Origin: an uncultured Anaerobiospirillum sp.
GTDB lineage: Bacteria; Pseudomonadota; Gammaproteobacteria; Enterobacterales; Succinivibrionaceae
NCBI GenBank assembly: GCA_944389615.1
Contig: CALXNA010000035.1
Coordinates: 1-33,805 of the forward strand
Reading direction: 5' to 3'
DNA length: 33,805 bases
The notes under the pieces are model-generated. The model ran no database searches, had not been told where the DNA came from, and worked only from the letters and a program-made list of their open reading frames with translations. A program made the translations under genes and the position numbers. Shown here in pieces: positions 25,402 to 33,762 of this stretch; the first letter of the stretch is position 1; each line of letters starts with the position of its first letter.

Positions 25402-27903
25402 TTATGAGGCCTGCGGCACGCCTAAGAACGAGCACACCAAGGCAATGACCGGGCGGGCTAGCTTGTCATCAGGCAGGCCGCGGCGCGGCAGCGTAGCGCT
25501 GGAACTGGTCTTGACCTTGTTCGGGTCAAAGTTCTTGGCTTTTTGGCCGAGCTGGGTGCGTTCTTGCTGCTCAAAGGTGGCAAAGGTGCGGCGTAAGATC
25601 GGCAGCACCTGCTGAAAGCTCTCTGAGTCGAGGTTGCAGATAAAGCTGTTGACCAAGCCCCAGAGCACTTCATCTAAGAGCAGCACCGTTCCCGAATGCT
25701 CAAGGAAACCCTCAAACCAAAAGGCCATAGCACTTGGGCTGTTACCGGCCGATGAGTAGTAGCTCAAGGCCTGCAAGATGAGCTCGTTGGTCATGGTATG
25801 GTGGTCGCGCATCAGGCGCGTGGTACAGCCCGATAAGAGCGGATGCACCTTGCCTGAGGCTTGCACCTTGGCAATGAAGTCCTGCCAAATCTGCGCGCAA
25901 GCCGCATCGTTTAAGGTGTTGAGCGCGATGTTGACCTGACTTAAGCTGTCCTTGAGCTTGCGCGCAGCTTCGTCGTTGATGTTGATGCAAAGCAAGAAGC
26001 CACCGGCGCGGATGCGCTCTAACATGGTCTCAAGCATGTCGCGCACCGAGCTCAAGTCAAACTTGCGCACAGTGCCGTAACGCACCACCGCGCACAGATG
26101 CGGCACACATTTGAGCAGCTCATGGAGGTCAGCCGCTTGCGCCGCCAAATCGTTGATGCGCGCGCTCATCTCCGCCACCAAGTCCGGCAGATCGCAGGTT
26201 AACACCTGCTCTAAGATCTTGGTGATGAAGTCGAGCTCAGGATGCTCTTGCATCTGCGCCTTGACGTAGTTAGGCACGACCTCGGCCAAGGTATTGCCAT
26301 AGAGCGCGCGCTCAATGATCTGCACCTGCTGCTCGGGGCGATAGTTGAGCTCCCATTTCTCCTTGAAGGTGCCCTTGCTCGAGACCTGTTGCTCAGTGGC
26401 CCAGTCGATGCCCAAGAGCTGCAAGCGATGGAACAAGACGCTGCGCTCCAAATCGCGCGGCTTACGCAGATCTAAGGTCACCCCCTTCGGCCCGGCGACA
26501 AAAGGCTGGCGCAGGCGCTTTTGCAGCGCCGTGATGTCCGCGAGCAGCGGCACCATCGGCACATGACTTGGGATGGTACCGATGCGGTCGTTGATGATGA
26601 GCTCGCGCGCCACCGAGCGCAGTACGATGTCATCGCCCATACCCATGACCGTGGTCACGGCCTCGTTAAACTCGGTGAGCGTCGGGTGCATCAGGCCGCG
26701 CAGCGCGGTCAAGGTACGCGCAAGGCGCACCGCTTCCATGACATGGGCCGCGGAAATATCAAAGTCCGCCCCACGCAGCACTTCTGCCACGTGCGTAAGC
26801 CAGAGCGACCCGTCATCGTCCGGATGCCTAAAGACATGATGATACCAGCCCGGTGCTGTAATGCCTGCGCCATAGCCCGAGTAATAGGACAGACGGCTAT
26901 AAGTCCACGGAATCCACGTGCAGCCCACCTTGCTCTTGAGCAGCGGCTTCGGCAGCTCGTGGATGAGGTCATTATCATCTTTGACCTTAAAGGCGGCGAG
27001 ATTCGAGAGCGCTGGGACGTGCCATGCACCGCACACCACCACGATCCGGCCTTCCCCATCGGTCGCATCATTATCAGCGCGTACCGCCGCCAAGACCGCC
27101 GCATCCTTGATTGCGGCGCGCAGTTCCTTGCGCATCCACGCCTCGCGCACTAAGTCACGCTCACTAGTGTGATCAGGCAAGGCCTCACGCAGCGCACTGA
27201 CCGCCAGCTCCACCGCCGCGAAGATCTCCTTGCTCTCAAGGCGCTGCTCGATGCGATTTTCCCACCACTGTTCGCCGTCGGCTAAACCCTCAAGTTCCGC
27301 CAAATAGTCAAAGGGATCCGCCACCAAACGCTCGGGCGTGTCCTTAGGCTCAGCAGCCTGCGCTTCCGCCCCATCCGGTTCGGCCGTAGTCTCAGCTGAA
27401 GAGGCTGCAGCTTCATCCGGAGACTTAGCAGTTTCCTCAGGCTGTTCGGCCGCCTCTTCCGCGGCCAGCTGCGCGGCACGCTGAGCGAGCAGATAGCTCA
27501 GTGGTAGGTCAAACGGGCGCACCTCGATGCCGTGCTCCTTGCCGTAGAGCATGGTCTGCCACTCCGGCGAGAACTCGGCAAAGGGATAGAAGACCGCGTT
27601 CTTAGGTTGATCGCTGTGATAGGCCATCAGCGCCACCGGCGGGCACAACAGCTCCGGCAGCGCGGGAGCGGTTGGCTCGTCCTTATCCGGCGCAGCCTGA
27701 GTCGTCTTGTCTTCATTACGCTTTGGCGACGGGAGTGGGCTGGCTAAGGCTTGGCTTAAGCTGGGCACATAGTCCAGCATGGGGGCGACATCGCTGGGCG
27801 CCTCGAGCAAAATGAGGTCAGGCTTGAGCTCATGGAGATACTCGACCACATGGCGGCACGAGCCCGGGCCGTGGTGTCTGATCCCTAATAACGTGACGGG
27901 CAT
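25402..27903 (-). CDS. yehM: DUF5682 protein, YehM-like
   Basis: This 833-residue protein carries the DUF5682 signature: GIRHHGPGSCRH near the N-terminus (residues 7-18), then KPDLILLEAPSDV, and VVCGAWHVPAL with His at about 295. The arrangement recalls the TraB/ChaN/erythromycin-esterase-like fold, so a hydrolase-type active site is possible but unproven. Residues about 150-195 are a Glu/Ala/Pro-rich low-complexity insertion. The remaining 500 residues are mostly helical with no motif I recognise. E. coli YehM is about 759 residues. The ATG at 27903 is preceded by AAAGGGGG. It lies 48 bp after the AAA+ gene and 18 bp before the VWA gene, so the three form one operon. Confidence 0.85.
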   Translation of the reverse strand: MPVTLLGIRHHGPGSCRHVVEYLHELKPDLILLEAPSDVAPMLDYVPSLSQALASPLPSPKRNEDKTTQAAPDKDEPTAPALPELLCPPVALMAYHSDQPKNAVFYPFAEFSPEWQTMLYGKEHGIEVRPFDLPLSYLLAQRAAQLAAEEAAEQPEETAKSPDEAAASSAETTAEPDGAEAQAAEPKDTPERLVADPFDYLAELEGLADGEQWWENRIEQRLESKEIFAAVELAVSALREALPDHTSERDLVREAWMRKELRAAIKDAAVLAAVRADNDATDGEGRIVVVCGAWHVPALSNLAAFKVKDDNDLIHELPKPLLKSKVGCTWIPWTYSRLSYYSGYGAGITAPGWYHHVFRHPDDDGSLWLTHVAEVLRGADFDISAAHVMEAVRLARTLTALRGLMHPTLTEFNEAVTTVMGMGDDIVLRSVARELIINDRIGTIPSHVPMVPLLADITALQKRLRQPFVAGPKGVTLDLRKPRDLERSVLFHRLQLLGIDWATEQQVSSKGTFKEKWELNYRPEQQVQIIERALYGNTLAEVVPNYVKAQMQEHPELDFITKILEQVLTCDLPDLVAEMSARINDLAAQAADLHELLKCVPHLCAVVRYGTVRKFDLSSVRDMLETMLERIRAGGFLLCININDEAARKLKDSLSQVNIALNTLNDAACAQIWQDFIAKVQASGKVHPLLSGCTTRLMRDHHTMTNELILQALSYYSSAGNSPSAMAFWFEGFLEHSGTVLLLDEVLWGLVNSFICNLDSESFQQVLPILRRTFATFEQQERTQLGQKAKNFDPNKVKTSSSATLPRRGLPDDKLARPVIALVCSFLGVPQAS

Positions 27904-27951
27904 GGCAACCCCCTTTAGCTGACGAAGAGATGGTGGCGGATAGAACTGCGA

Positions 27952-29031
27952 CTACGCTAAGTCGCGGGCGGCGCGGTAGATATCGTTCCAACTATCGCGG
28001 CGCTTGACCACGGTCTCAAGGTACTCGTCCCAGACCACCTTGTCTTGGACTGGGTCTTTGACCACCGCACCGTAGATGCCCGAGACTAAGTCGGAAGCAT
28101 GGATGACGCCGTCGCCAAAGTAACCGGCCATGGCAAGGCCGTTGTTGACGACCGAGATGGCCTCAGCGGTGCTTAAGGTGCCCGATGGGCTCTTGAGCTT
28201 GGACTTATTGTCGGCGGTCTTGCCCTCGCGCAGCTCGCGGAAGATGGTGACCACGCGCTCGATCTCGGCCAAGGCTGGCTTTTCGGCAGGCAGCTGCATC
28301 ACCTCTTCAAAGCTCTCGACGCGGCGCCGTACAATCTCCACCTCTTCTTGGGCCGTAGCTGGAAGCGGCAAGATCACGGTGTTAAAGCGGCGCTTTAAGG
28401 CGCTTGAGAGGTCGTTGACACCCTTATCGCGGTTGTTGGCAGTGGCAATCACGTTAAAGCCGCGAATGGCTTGCACCTCTTCGTTGAGCTCCGGGATTGG
28501 TAAGGCCTTTTCCGACAAGATGGTGATCAAGGTGTCTTGGACATCCGAGCCAATACGGGTCAGCTCCTCGATGCGGGCAATCTTGCCCTGCTGCATAGCC
28601 GTAAAGACTGGGGTACGCACTAAGGCGCCTTCAGAGGGGCCTTCGGCGATGAGCTTGGCGTAGTTCCAACCGTAGCGGATCGCTTCCTCACCAGTACCGG
28701 CGGTGCCTTGGACGATCAAGGTGGAGTTGCCGGATATGGCGGCAGCCAAATGCTCGGAGACCCAACTCTTAGCCGTACCCGGCAGGCCGTACAAGAGCAA
28801 GGCGCGGTCGGTCACCAAGGTCGCGACCGCAATCTCGATCAAGCGGCGGTTACCGATGTACTTAGGGCTGACCTCAAAGCCATTGGGCAAGGTGCCGCCC
28901 ATGATGTAGGTCACGACCGACTGAGGCGAGAGCTCCCAGTTTTCTGGTACGGGATTCTTCTCGGCTTGCTTGAGCTCATGAAGCTCGGCTGCAAATTGCT
29001 GCTCGGCGTGTTGCCGAAGTAAGTTGCTCAT
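27952..29031 (-). CDS. yehL: MoxR-type AAA+ ATPase, YehL-like
   Basis: This 359-residue AAA+ protein is the predicted motor of the cluster. Walker A is GLPGTAKS (82-89, Lys 88). The Walker B region IARIEELTR has Glu-Glu at 155-156 where Asp-Glu is more usual. Sensor 1 is NVIATANNRDKG (Asn 199) and the arginine-finger region is LKRRFN (214-215). MoxR-family ATPases typically act as chaperones that remodel or metallate partners together with VWA proteins. The length agrees with E. coli YehL (about 362). The ATG at 29031 has AAGGGG about six bases upstream. It follows the SWIM gene by 89 bp and precedes the DUF5682 gene by 48 bp. Confidence 0.92.
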   Translation of the reverse strand: MSNLLRQHAEQQFAAELHELKQAEKNPVPENWELSPQSVVTYIMGGTLPNGFEVSPKYIGNRRLIEIAVATLVTDRALLLYGLPGTAKSWVSEHLAAAISGNSTLIVQGTAGTGEEAIRYGWNYAKLIAEGPSEGALVRTPVFTAMQQGKIARIEELTRIGSDVQDTLITILSEKALPIPELNEEVQAIRGFNVIATANNRDKGVNDLSSALKRRFNTVILPLPATAQEEVEIVRRRVESFEEVMQLPAEKPALAEIERVVTIFRELREGKTADNKSKLKSPSGTLSTAEAISVVNNGLAMAGYFGDGVIHASDLVSGIYGAVVKDPVQDKVVWDEYLETVVKRRDSWNDIYRAARDLA

Positions 29032-29120
29032 GACATTCCCCTTGTTGATGAAAACTGACCGCCCACCAGCGGCTGCATACGCTGCTGGCAGGTGCGACCG
29101 CAGCTGCCTACGGCAGGAGC

Positions 29121-30836
29121 TTATGGCAGCTTCTCACCGAAGATTTTGAGCTCCGTGCTCGTAAGGGGCAGGTAACGCCCCTCACAGGCAATGCCGCACA
29201 AAATGGTCTCGACGTCGTTTAACAGCACCATGGCGCTAAACTCCGCGCCGCCGGTGTGCGCCAAGCACGATACCACTTGGTCATGCAGCGGCTCCTTACG
29301 CCCAGACAAGGCGCGGGCGTGGCCGACGTTATCGCACAGGAACCAAGTGCCGCTACGCGGCTTGCCTTGCTGGGCGAAGTTGGCGTGTTCAATCACGACC
29401 GGATAGAAATCGGCAAATGGGTTTTGCGCCAAGTACTGCGACATGGCATCCACCGCCGCAGCCAAGTCAGGCACGCCCTTAAGCTCGCGCCACAGCTCCG
29501 GATCGGTGGCCGCAGGCTCAACGAGCTTATCCCCATAACTGCCCGTAGGGTTATCGCAGGTCAAGGCCGCCTCAAGCTCGGCCTGATCGGCGGCGCTTAA
29601 GTGTTGCGAGTCGGCCTCACAAAAGCCCATAGTGAGATTGTCACTCAAATCACCTTGCTCGTCGTCCATCGCTAAAGGATCGTTCGGCCACAGCTGCTGC
29701 GCCGTCGAGACAGTGGCAAGAAGCTTGCGCTCTTCAAGCAAGACGCGCGGCACCTGTGCTACCCCCGGATAGGAGTAAACCTTGGCCTGCACGACCGCGC
29801 CCACCGGCAGGGGCTGCTCAGTCAGAGCTGCTGCCGCTTGGGCATTGGACGGCACAAAGAGCATGTAGGCCACAAACTGGTGGGAGGCGACGCGGTAGCA
29901 AAAGTACTTGTGATTGGTACCGTTGGAGACCGGATATGGGATATCGGCTAAGACCAGCAAGGTCTCAGGGGCGGAGTCCTGACCACCCTGTGCGATGATG
30001 GTGGCAGCCAAGACCTCTTCTTTAGGCGTAGGGATGCCGACGAGGCGTGCGATCTCGCTTTGCCATTCCGGCGCCAAGCTCTCGCGGTGCTCGAAGGCTG
30101 AGGCAAGCAAGTACAGACGCGACAGCTGCTTTAAGTACTCGCGGCGGCCTTCCTGGCTTGAGCAATCGCATTGTAAGGTGGCACCAAGCAAGGTGGCCAA
30201 GGCCGGAGCCTTAGCATCGACGAGACGGCGCTTGAGGCGCTCGATGTCCTTAAAGCGCTGGTCGAGGACGTTGAGCAAGCCATTGCGCAGGCAGTCTTTA
30301 AGCCAGAGCTTGAGTTCGGCTACGCCCTCTTCAATCGCCGTCTCGCGCTTGACTTGGGTCGCGCTCTTGGCCTTGACCGGCGCAGCCTTCCCTTCCGTGG
30401 CGGCTTGGATCGCCGCTTCTTTGGCCTTAGCGATGGCCTCTTGAGCCTTGGCTAGCTTCTCTTGGCTGCGCTGTTCCTTTTTCTCGGCCGAAGCGGCGCG
30501 CTTAGAGCGCCAGTCGGCCACCGTCTGCGGCTCGGTGCCAGCGCTAAACCAATCTTGATGCTCCACGAAGTTCAAGAGCAAGGCCAAGCCATGCTTGCAC
30601 GGAAACTTGCGGCTCGGGCACGAGCACTTAAAGGCGATGTCAGCCTGCGATAGATCGACCATGGCGACATAAGGGTTCTTGCCACTACCTTGGCATTGAC
30701 CCCACAGCGCCTGCTCTGAGTACTCAAGCTGCGGCCACTTGCCCTGCTTGACCAAACCGCGCGCGGCCTTGAGCGAAGAGGCATCGGGTGCCAGCGACTC
30801 AACCTCGCTTACCGTTAACTTTGCAGCAGTTCCCAC
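29121..30836 (-). CDS. yehQ: SWIM zinc-finger protein, YehQ-like
   Basis: This 571-residue protein bears a SWIM zinc finger (CxCx6CxH) at 71-82: Cys 71, Cys 73, Cys 80, His 82 in KCSCPSRKFPCKH. SWIM domains bind DNA or proteins. An Ala/Lys/Glu-rich, probably coiled-coil stretch (about 115-165) follows, then a long C-terminal region with no motif I recognise. Start choice: the frame opens at 30899, but GTG at 30836 has GAGGAG eight bases upstream and the extra residues fall in a promoter-like region, so 30836 is preferred. It is the first gene downstream of a candidate internal promoter and is followed by the AAA+ gene. E. coli YehQ is the named relative; its role is unknown. Confidence 0.87.
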   Translation of the reverse strand: MGTAAKLTVSEVESLAPDASSLKAARGLVKQGKWPQLEYSEQALWGQCQGSGKNPYVAMVDLSQADIAFKCSCPSRKFPCKHGLALLLNFVEHQDWFSAGTEPQTVADWRSKRAASAEKKEQRSQEKLAKAQEAIAKAKEAAIQAATEGKAAPVKAKSATQVKRETAIEEGVAELKLWLKDCLRNGLLNVLDQRFKDIERLKRRLVDAKAPALATLLGATLQCDCSSQEGRREYLKQLSRLYLLASAFEHRESLAPEWQSEIARLVGIPTPKEEVLAATIIAQGGQDSAPETLLVLADIPYPVSNGTNHKYFCYRVASHQFVAYMLFVPSNAQAAAALTEQPLPVGAVVQAKVYSYPGVAQVPRVLLEERKLLATVSTAQQLWPNDPLAMDDEQGDLSDNLTMGFCEADSQHLSAADQAELEAALTCDNPTGSYGDKLVEPAATDPELWRELKGVPDLAAAVDAMSQYLAQNPFADFYPVVIEHANFAQQGKPRSGTWFLCDNVGHARALSGRKEPLHDQVVSCLAHTGGAEFSAMVLLNDVETILCGIACEGRYLPLTSTELKIFGEKLP

Positions 30837-30860
30837 GCTTTCCACTCCTCTGCTCACCCC

Positions 30861-30882
30861 GTTATGCCCCACGCGGCATAAC
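30861..30882 (-). promoter_or_regulatory. Perfect inverted repeat in the yehQ-like leader
   Basis: Arms GTTATGCC (30861-30868) and GGCATAAC (30875-30882) with a 6-base centre lie between the predicted promoter and the GTG start. It could be an operator for a dimeric regulator or an mRNA hairpin upstream of the ribosome site. Confidence 0.55.
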
Positions 30883-30903
30883 GTCAATTTTATCCACACC
30901 CAT

Positions 30904-30930
30904 ATGATAGCATAATGGTTTTAGATGCAA
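30904..30930 (-). promoter_or_regulatory. Candidate promoter of the yehQ-like operon
   Basis: On the minus strand TGCTATCAT (extended -10, TATCAT at 30909-30904) follows a TTGCAT -35-like box at 30930-30925 with a short 15-base spacer. The surroundings (30905-30960) are the most AT-rich stretch of the region. This would allow the four-gene yehQLMP part to be expressed separately from the DUF5691-like gene. Confidence 0.55.
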
Positions 30931-31002
30931 ATATTTTTTAGTGAAAAATTTTTCGATCACCTAAACCCACTACCCATCACAGCCCCTATACCTCACAGCC
31001 CC

Positions 31003-33204
31003 CTACGCCTCAAAGCGCGCCGAGCGTGCCGCTGCCACCTCAGCGGCGCAGAGCTGCTTGAGGTACTCGGCATGGGCGCAGGACTTGAGCATATGCTGCA
31101 AGGCGGTCACTGAGTTGTCACGCCACTGCATTTCACGCTCATAGCGCTCGCGCAGGGCAATGTCCTCACGCGCCTTGGCATCAGCAAGCTTGCGTGCCAA
31201 CTCCTCACGCTCAGCGATTTCGGCCTTGTAGGCCATGATGCGCTGCTTAAGCCGCAAGACAAACTGCGCCTTGACCTCAGGGTCGAGCCCCAAACCCAGC
31301 GCGCTGAAGCTCGGCTCGAGGTATTTGGTGTAGTAGAAGGGGTTGCCGACCTTGGCCAAGGTGTTCGACTCAAAGCAGCTCAAGAGCAAGTCGGCATAAA
31401 AGGAACTAAACTTCGGCCCCCAGCAGTGCGCAGGCTCCGTGCACAAGGCCTCGGCCCAATGCACGGTGAGCCACATCAGGTTGCTCTCCTTGGCGCTCAC
31501 CTGCTTGAAGATCTCCGGCTCTTGCACAAAAGGCAGGAGCTCGCGCTCGGCGTAGCTCGCCCCGGTGATGAGGTTTTGCAGTACGGAGTACGGCAAATGA
31601 GAGCCACAATGCTGATAGAAGGCCTTGAGGTAGACCGAACCTAACTCAAAGCGGATGCGGGTGATGAGGTATGGGATGCAGTCGTTATACTGCCAGCGGG
31701 CGCCCTTGACCTTTGAGACATCCCAGCCGGGGAAGTATTGGGTAAAGGTCTTAAAGAGCAGGTCGGCATCGGCCGCCTCATCGCCGCTGCGCTCGAGCTT
31801 AAAGAGCTCAAACCACAGCGTCGGCGGCAGCAAGAAGGTCATCTCATCGAAGTAGAACTCTTCGTTATTTTGATAGGACTTGGGGTACTTTTTGCGATAC
31901 TCAAGGGCCTCCTTGAGTTCAGGGAACAAAGTGCACAGCGGCGTGACCACTTCCTCACTGGTGACATCGACGCCATAGGAGCGCGCTAAATGGCCCTTGC
32001 GCCATGAGGCAACAAAGACGGTGCGCGCCAGCGCTGTCATCTCCTCATCCCGACCTACAAGCGGCAACAGGCGTAGCAAGGCAGCAGCCGCCTGCTTGAC
32101 CGTCGCCGCGCGATCTTGCGCGGCCAAGTCCTTAAGCCACGTAGCTAAGCGCTGCGGCAAAGCACCATTGGCCGTCCACAGCCCCGTCTGATAGCAATGG
32201 GTCAGCTGCGCGATCCAATGGGAAGCCAAGAGCCCGATCAAATCGGCGCGCTCCTTGGCCGACAAGGTCTTAAAGTCCGGCTCCATCAAGTCCAGCGCCC
32301 GCTCCAGCTCATAGCGCTGCAGTAAGGTGGCGACTGCGCCCTTGCGCTCAGCGACACTACCGTGACGCCAGTAGCGCGTAATCTGCTCATACCACGCCGC
32401 CGTCCCCGGCTCAGCGTCCAGCGCAACCGTCTCCTCCTCAGCATCTGCCCCGTCACCCGCACTCTCACGCGCCGCCGTGGCGGACATATAAGGCAAGAGA
32501 TAGTGCGCGCGCGTGGATAAGAACTCCAAAGGCAGCGCCGCATAGAGGCTATTTAGGCGGGAACGCAGTCCAAAGTAAGCCGCGAAGTAGGACATGAGGT
32601 GCTCTTGTGGCACCTTAAGGCCGGTGCCTTGCAGCCGCGCCAAAATGGCAAGCCACGCTACTTGATCTTGGCGCAGGGCATTGAGCTCAGCAAGCAACGC
32701 CGCCGACAAGTAACGCTGCCCCGCAGGCTCGGCGCTACAGGGCGCGACCGGCAACGGCCCCTGATGGAGCTTGATGCGCGTCACCAGCGTAGCGCCCACC
32801 CCAGCACTCGCATCAGAGGCAGCGCCCTGCGCCCCTGTCCCCTGCGCCCGAGCGGCCGCAACGTCCACGGAGGCCGCATCATCCTCACCTGCAGACTCCG
32901 CCGCCTCAGCCCCCGAAGTCTCCGCCGCAGCTGCCGCAACAGCTTGGCCTTGGGCTGCGCGATACTGCGCCATCTCCGCGGGCGTGAAGGTATTAACCTC
33001 ACAGCTGTTGTAGGCCGATTCGTAGGCGAAGACCAAGCCGGTCAGGGCCCACGCCGTATCGGCGGGATCTTGCCCTAAGGAGTCAATGGCCGCCGCCGCA
33101 TCTTGAAGCGCCGCCGGTATAGCCGCGCGCTCCAGTGGCTTGTTATTGATACCCACTAAGGCCGTGTTGAGAACTTCATCACTCACGTAGAAAGGACGTT
33201 CCAT
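31003..33204 (-). CDS. Large helical protein, DUF5691-like
   Basis: This 733-residue protein has no catalytic motif I recognise. Residues about 275-385 look like the repeat-helical DUF5691 family, known beside SWIM, AAA+, DUF5682 and VWA genes in other bacteria: HGSVAERKGAVATLLQRYEL, then a W-ending helix, then AAQDRAATVKQAAAALLRLL. This likeness is from memory and not confirmed. An Ala/Ser/Gly-rich linker covers about 83-139 and an acidic one about 245-270. The C-terminal part (about 585-733) contains CWGPKF (594-599) and a charged coiled-coil. The ATG at 33204 has GAGGAG eight bases upstream. The gene precedes the yehQ-like gene by about 170 bp. A truncated paralogue of its C-terminus lies just upstream. 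Confidence 0.8.
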   Translation of the reverse strand: MERPFYVSDEVLNTALVGINNKPLERAAIPAALQDAAAAIDSLGQDPADTAWALTGLVFAYESAYNSCEVNTFTPAEMAQYRAAQGQAVAAAAAETSGAEAAESAGEDDAASVDVAAARAQGTGAQGAASDASAGVGATLVTRIKLHQGPLPVAPCSAEPAGQRYLSAALLAELNALRQDQVAWLAILARLQGTGLKVPQEHLMSYFAAYFGLRSRLNSLYAALPLEFLSTRAHYLLPYMSATAARESAGDGADAEEETVALDAEPGTAAWYEQITRYWRHGSVAERKGAVATLLQRYELERALDLMEPDFKTLSAKERADLIGLLASHWIAQLTHCYQTGLWTANGALPQRLATWLKDLAAQDRAATVKQAAAALLRLLPLVGRDEEMTALARTVFVASWRKGHLARSYGVDVTSEEVVTPLCTLFPELKEALEYRKKYPKSYQNNEEFYFDEMTFLLPPTLWFELFKLERSGDEAADADLLFKTFTQYFPGWDVSKVKGARWQYNDCIPYLITRIRFELGSVYLKAFYQHCGSHLPYSVLQNLITGASYAERELLPFVQEPEIFKQVSAKESNLMWLTVHWAEALCTEPAHCWGPKFSSFYADLLLSCFESNTLAKVGNPFYYTKYLEPSFSALGLGLDPEVKAQFVLRLKQRIMAYKAEIAEREELARKLADAKAREDIALRERYEREMQWRDNSVTALQHMLKSCAHAEYLKQLCAAEVAAARSARFEA

Positions 33205-33249
33205 TGGCAGATCTCCTCAGAGCTGCAGCGACCGCTCACCTCAAGCCAC

Positions 33250-33298
33250 TGTGCTTAAAGCAAACATACGCTGCGCGCAGGCGTGTTTGTTGAGCACA
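33250..33298. repeat. Long imperfect hairpin between paralogues
   Basis: Outer arms TGTGCT/AGCACA (33250-33255, 33293-33298) and inner arms CAAACATACGC (33261-33271) / GCGTGTTTG (33281-33289) can fold into one extended stem with small bulges. It sits between the truncated paralogue and the intact gene. On the minus strand it follows the paralogue stop but has no T-run. Confidence 0.5.
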
Positions 33299-33304
33299 AG
33301 CAAT

Positions 33305-33706
33305 TTATTTTCCAGAAACGGCCGCCAATTCTTTGGCGCAGAGCGCGGTGAGATGGTCGGCCCGCTCAAAGAAGCGCAAAAACAGCTGCAGGTTTTGCCG
33401 CTGCGATTGAGGGTAGGCGCACTGGTTGTCATAGCGCACCAAGCTCGGCCAGTGCGGGCAGCTCCCTTGGGCTAGCGCCTGCTCCCAGTCGGCCAAGAGC
33501 TGAACCAAACGCGCCTTGACCTGAGAGCGATACTCCGGATCTAAGAACAGCCCGAGGGCCAGTAAGGCGGGGGCGCAGTATGACTTGAGGTACAAGCTAT
33601 ATGGCGGCTCGTGCTGTACCTTATACAGCTCTAAGATGGGCTCGAGCAAGTGACGGCTAAACTTAGGGCCCCAGCAGGCTAAGGGCTGCTTACAGAAGCT
33701 CGGCAC
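33305..33706 (-). pseudogene. C-terminal remnant of a DUF5691-like paralogue
   Basis: The frame encodes a 133-residue piece collinear with the last 145 or so residues of the protein encoded at 31003-33204. CKQPLACWGPKFS matches CTEPAHCWGPKFS; PALLALGLFLDPEYRSQVKARL matches PSFSALGLGLDPEVKAQFVLRL; and the ends ADHLTALCAKELAA and AEYLKQLCAAEVAA also align. Similarity stops abruptly near 33700 and an in-frame TGA lies about 45 bases further upstream, so the N-terminal 580 or so residues are missing. Formally it could be translated from a GTG at 33706, but no ribosome site is evident. It is most likely a gene cut by the mobile-element-like sequence at the right edge. Confidence 0.75.
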
Positions 33707-33733
33707 GAAGCCTGTAAGCCGGACGAGGTATGA

Positions 33734-33762
33734 ACTACCGACTGACTTACGTCAGCGGTTTC
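33734..33762. mobile_element. Possible IS200/IS605-type end hairpin at the right edge
   Basis: A 9-bp stem ACCG-(bulged A)-CTGAC / GTCAG-CGGT with a TTAC loop lies at 33737-33759, about 30 bases beyond the point where the paralogue similarity ends. Single-base-bulged hairpins near the ends are a hallmark of IS200/IS605 elements. No transposase or tnpB is visible in the last 46 bases, so this is a suggestion only. Confidence 0.3.

Noticed and set aside
30837..30899. Longer N-terminus of the SWIM protein from the GTG at 30899
   Set aside because: The added residues overlap the inverted repeat and lie next to the predicted promoter. GTG 30836 has a strong GAGGAG at good spacing.
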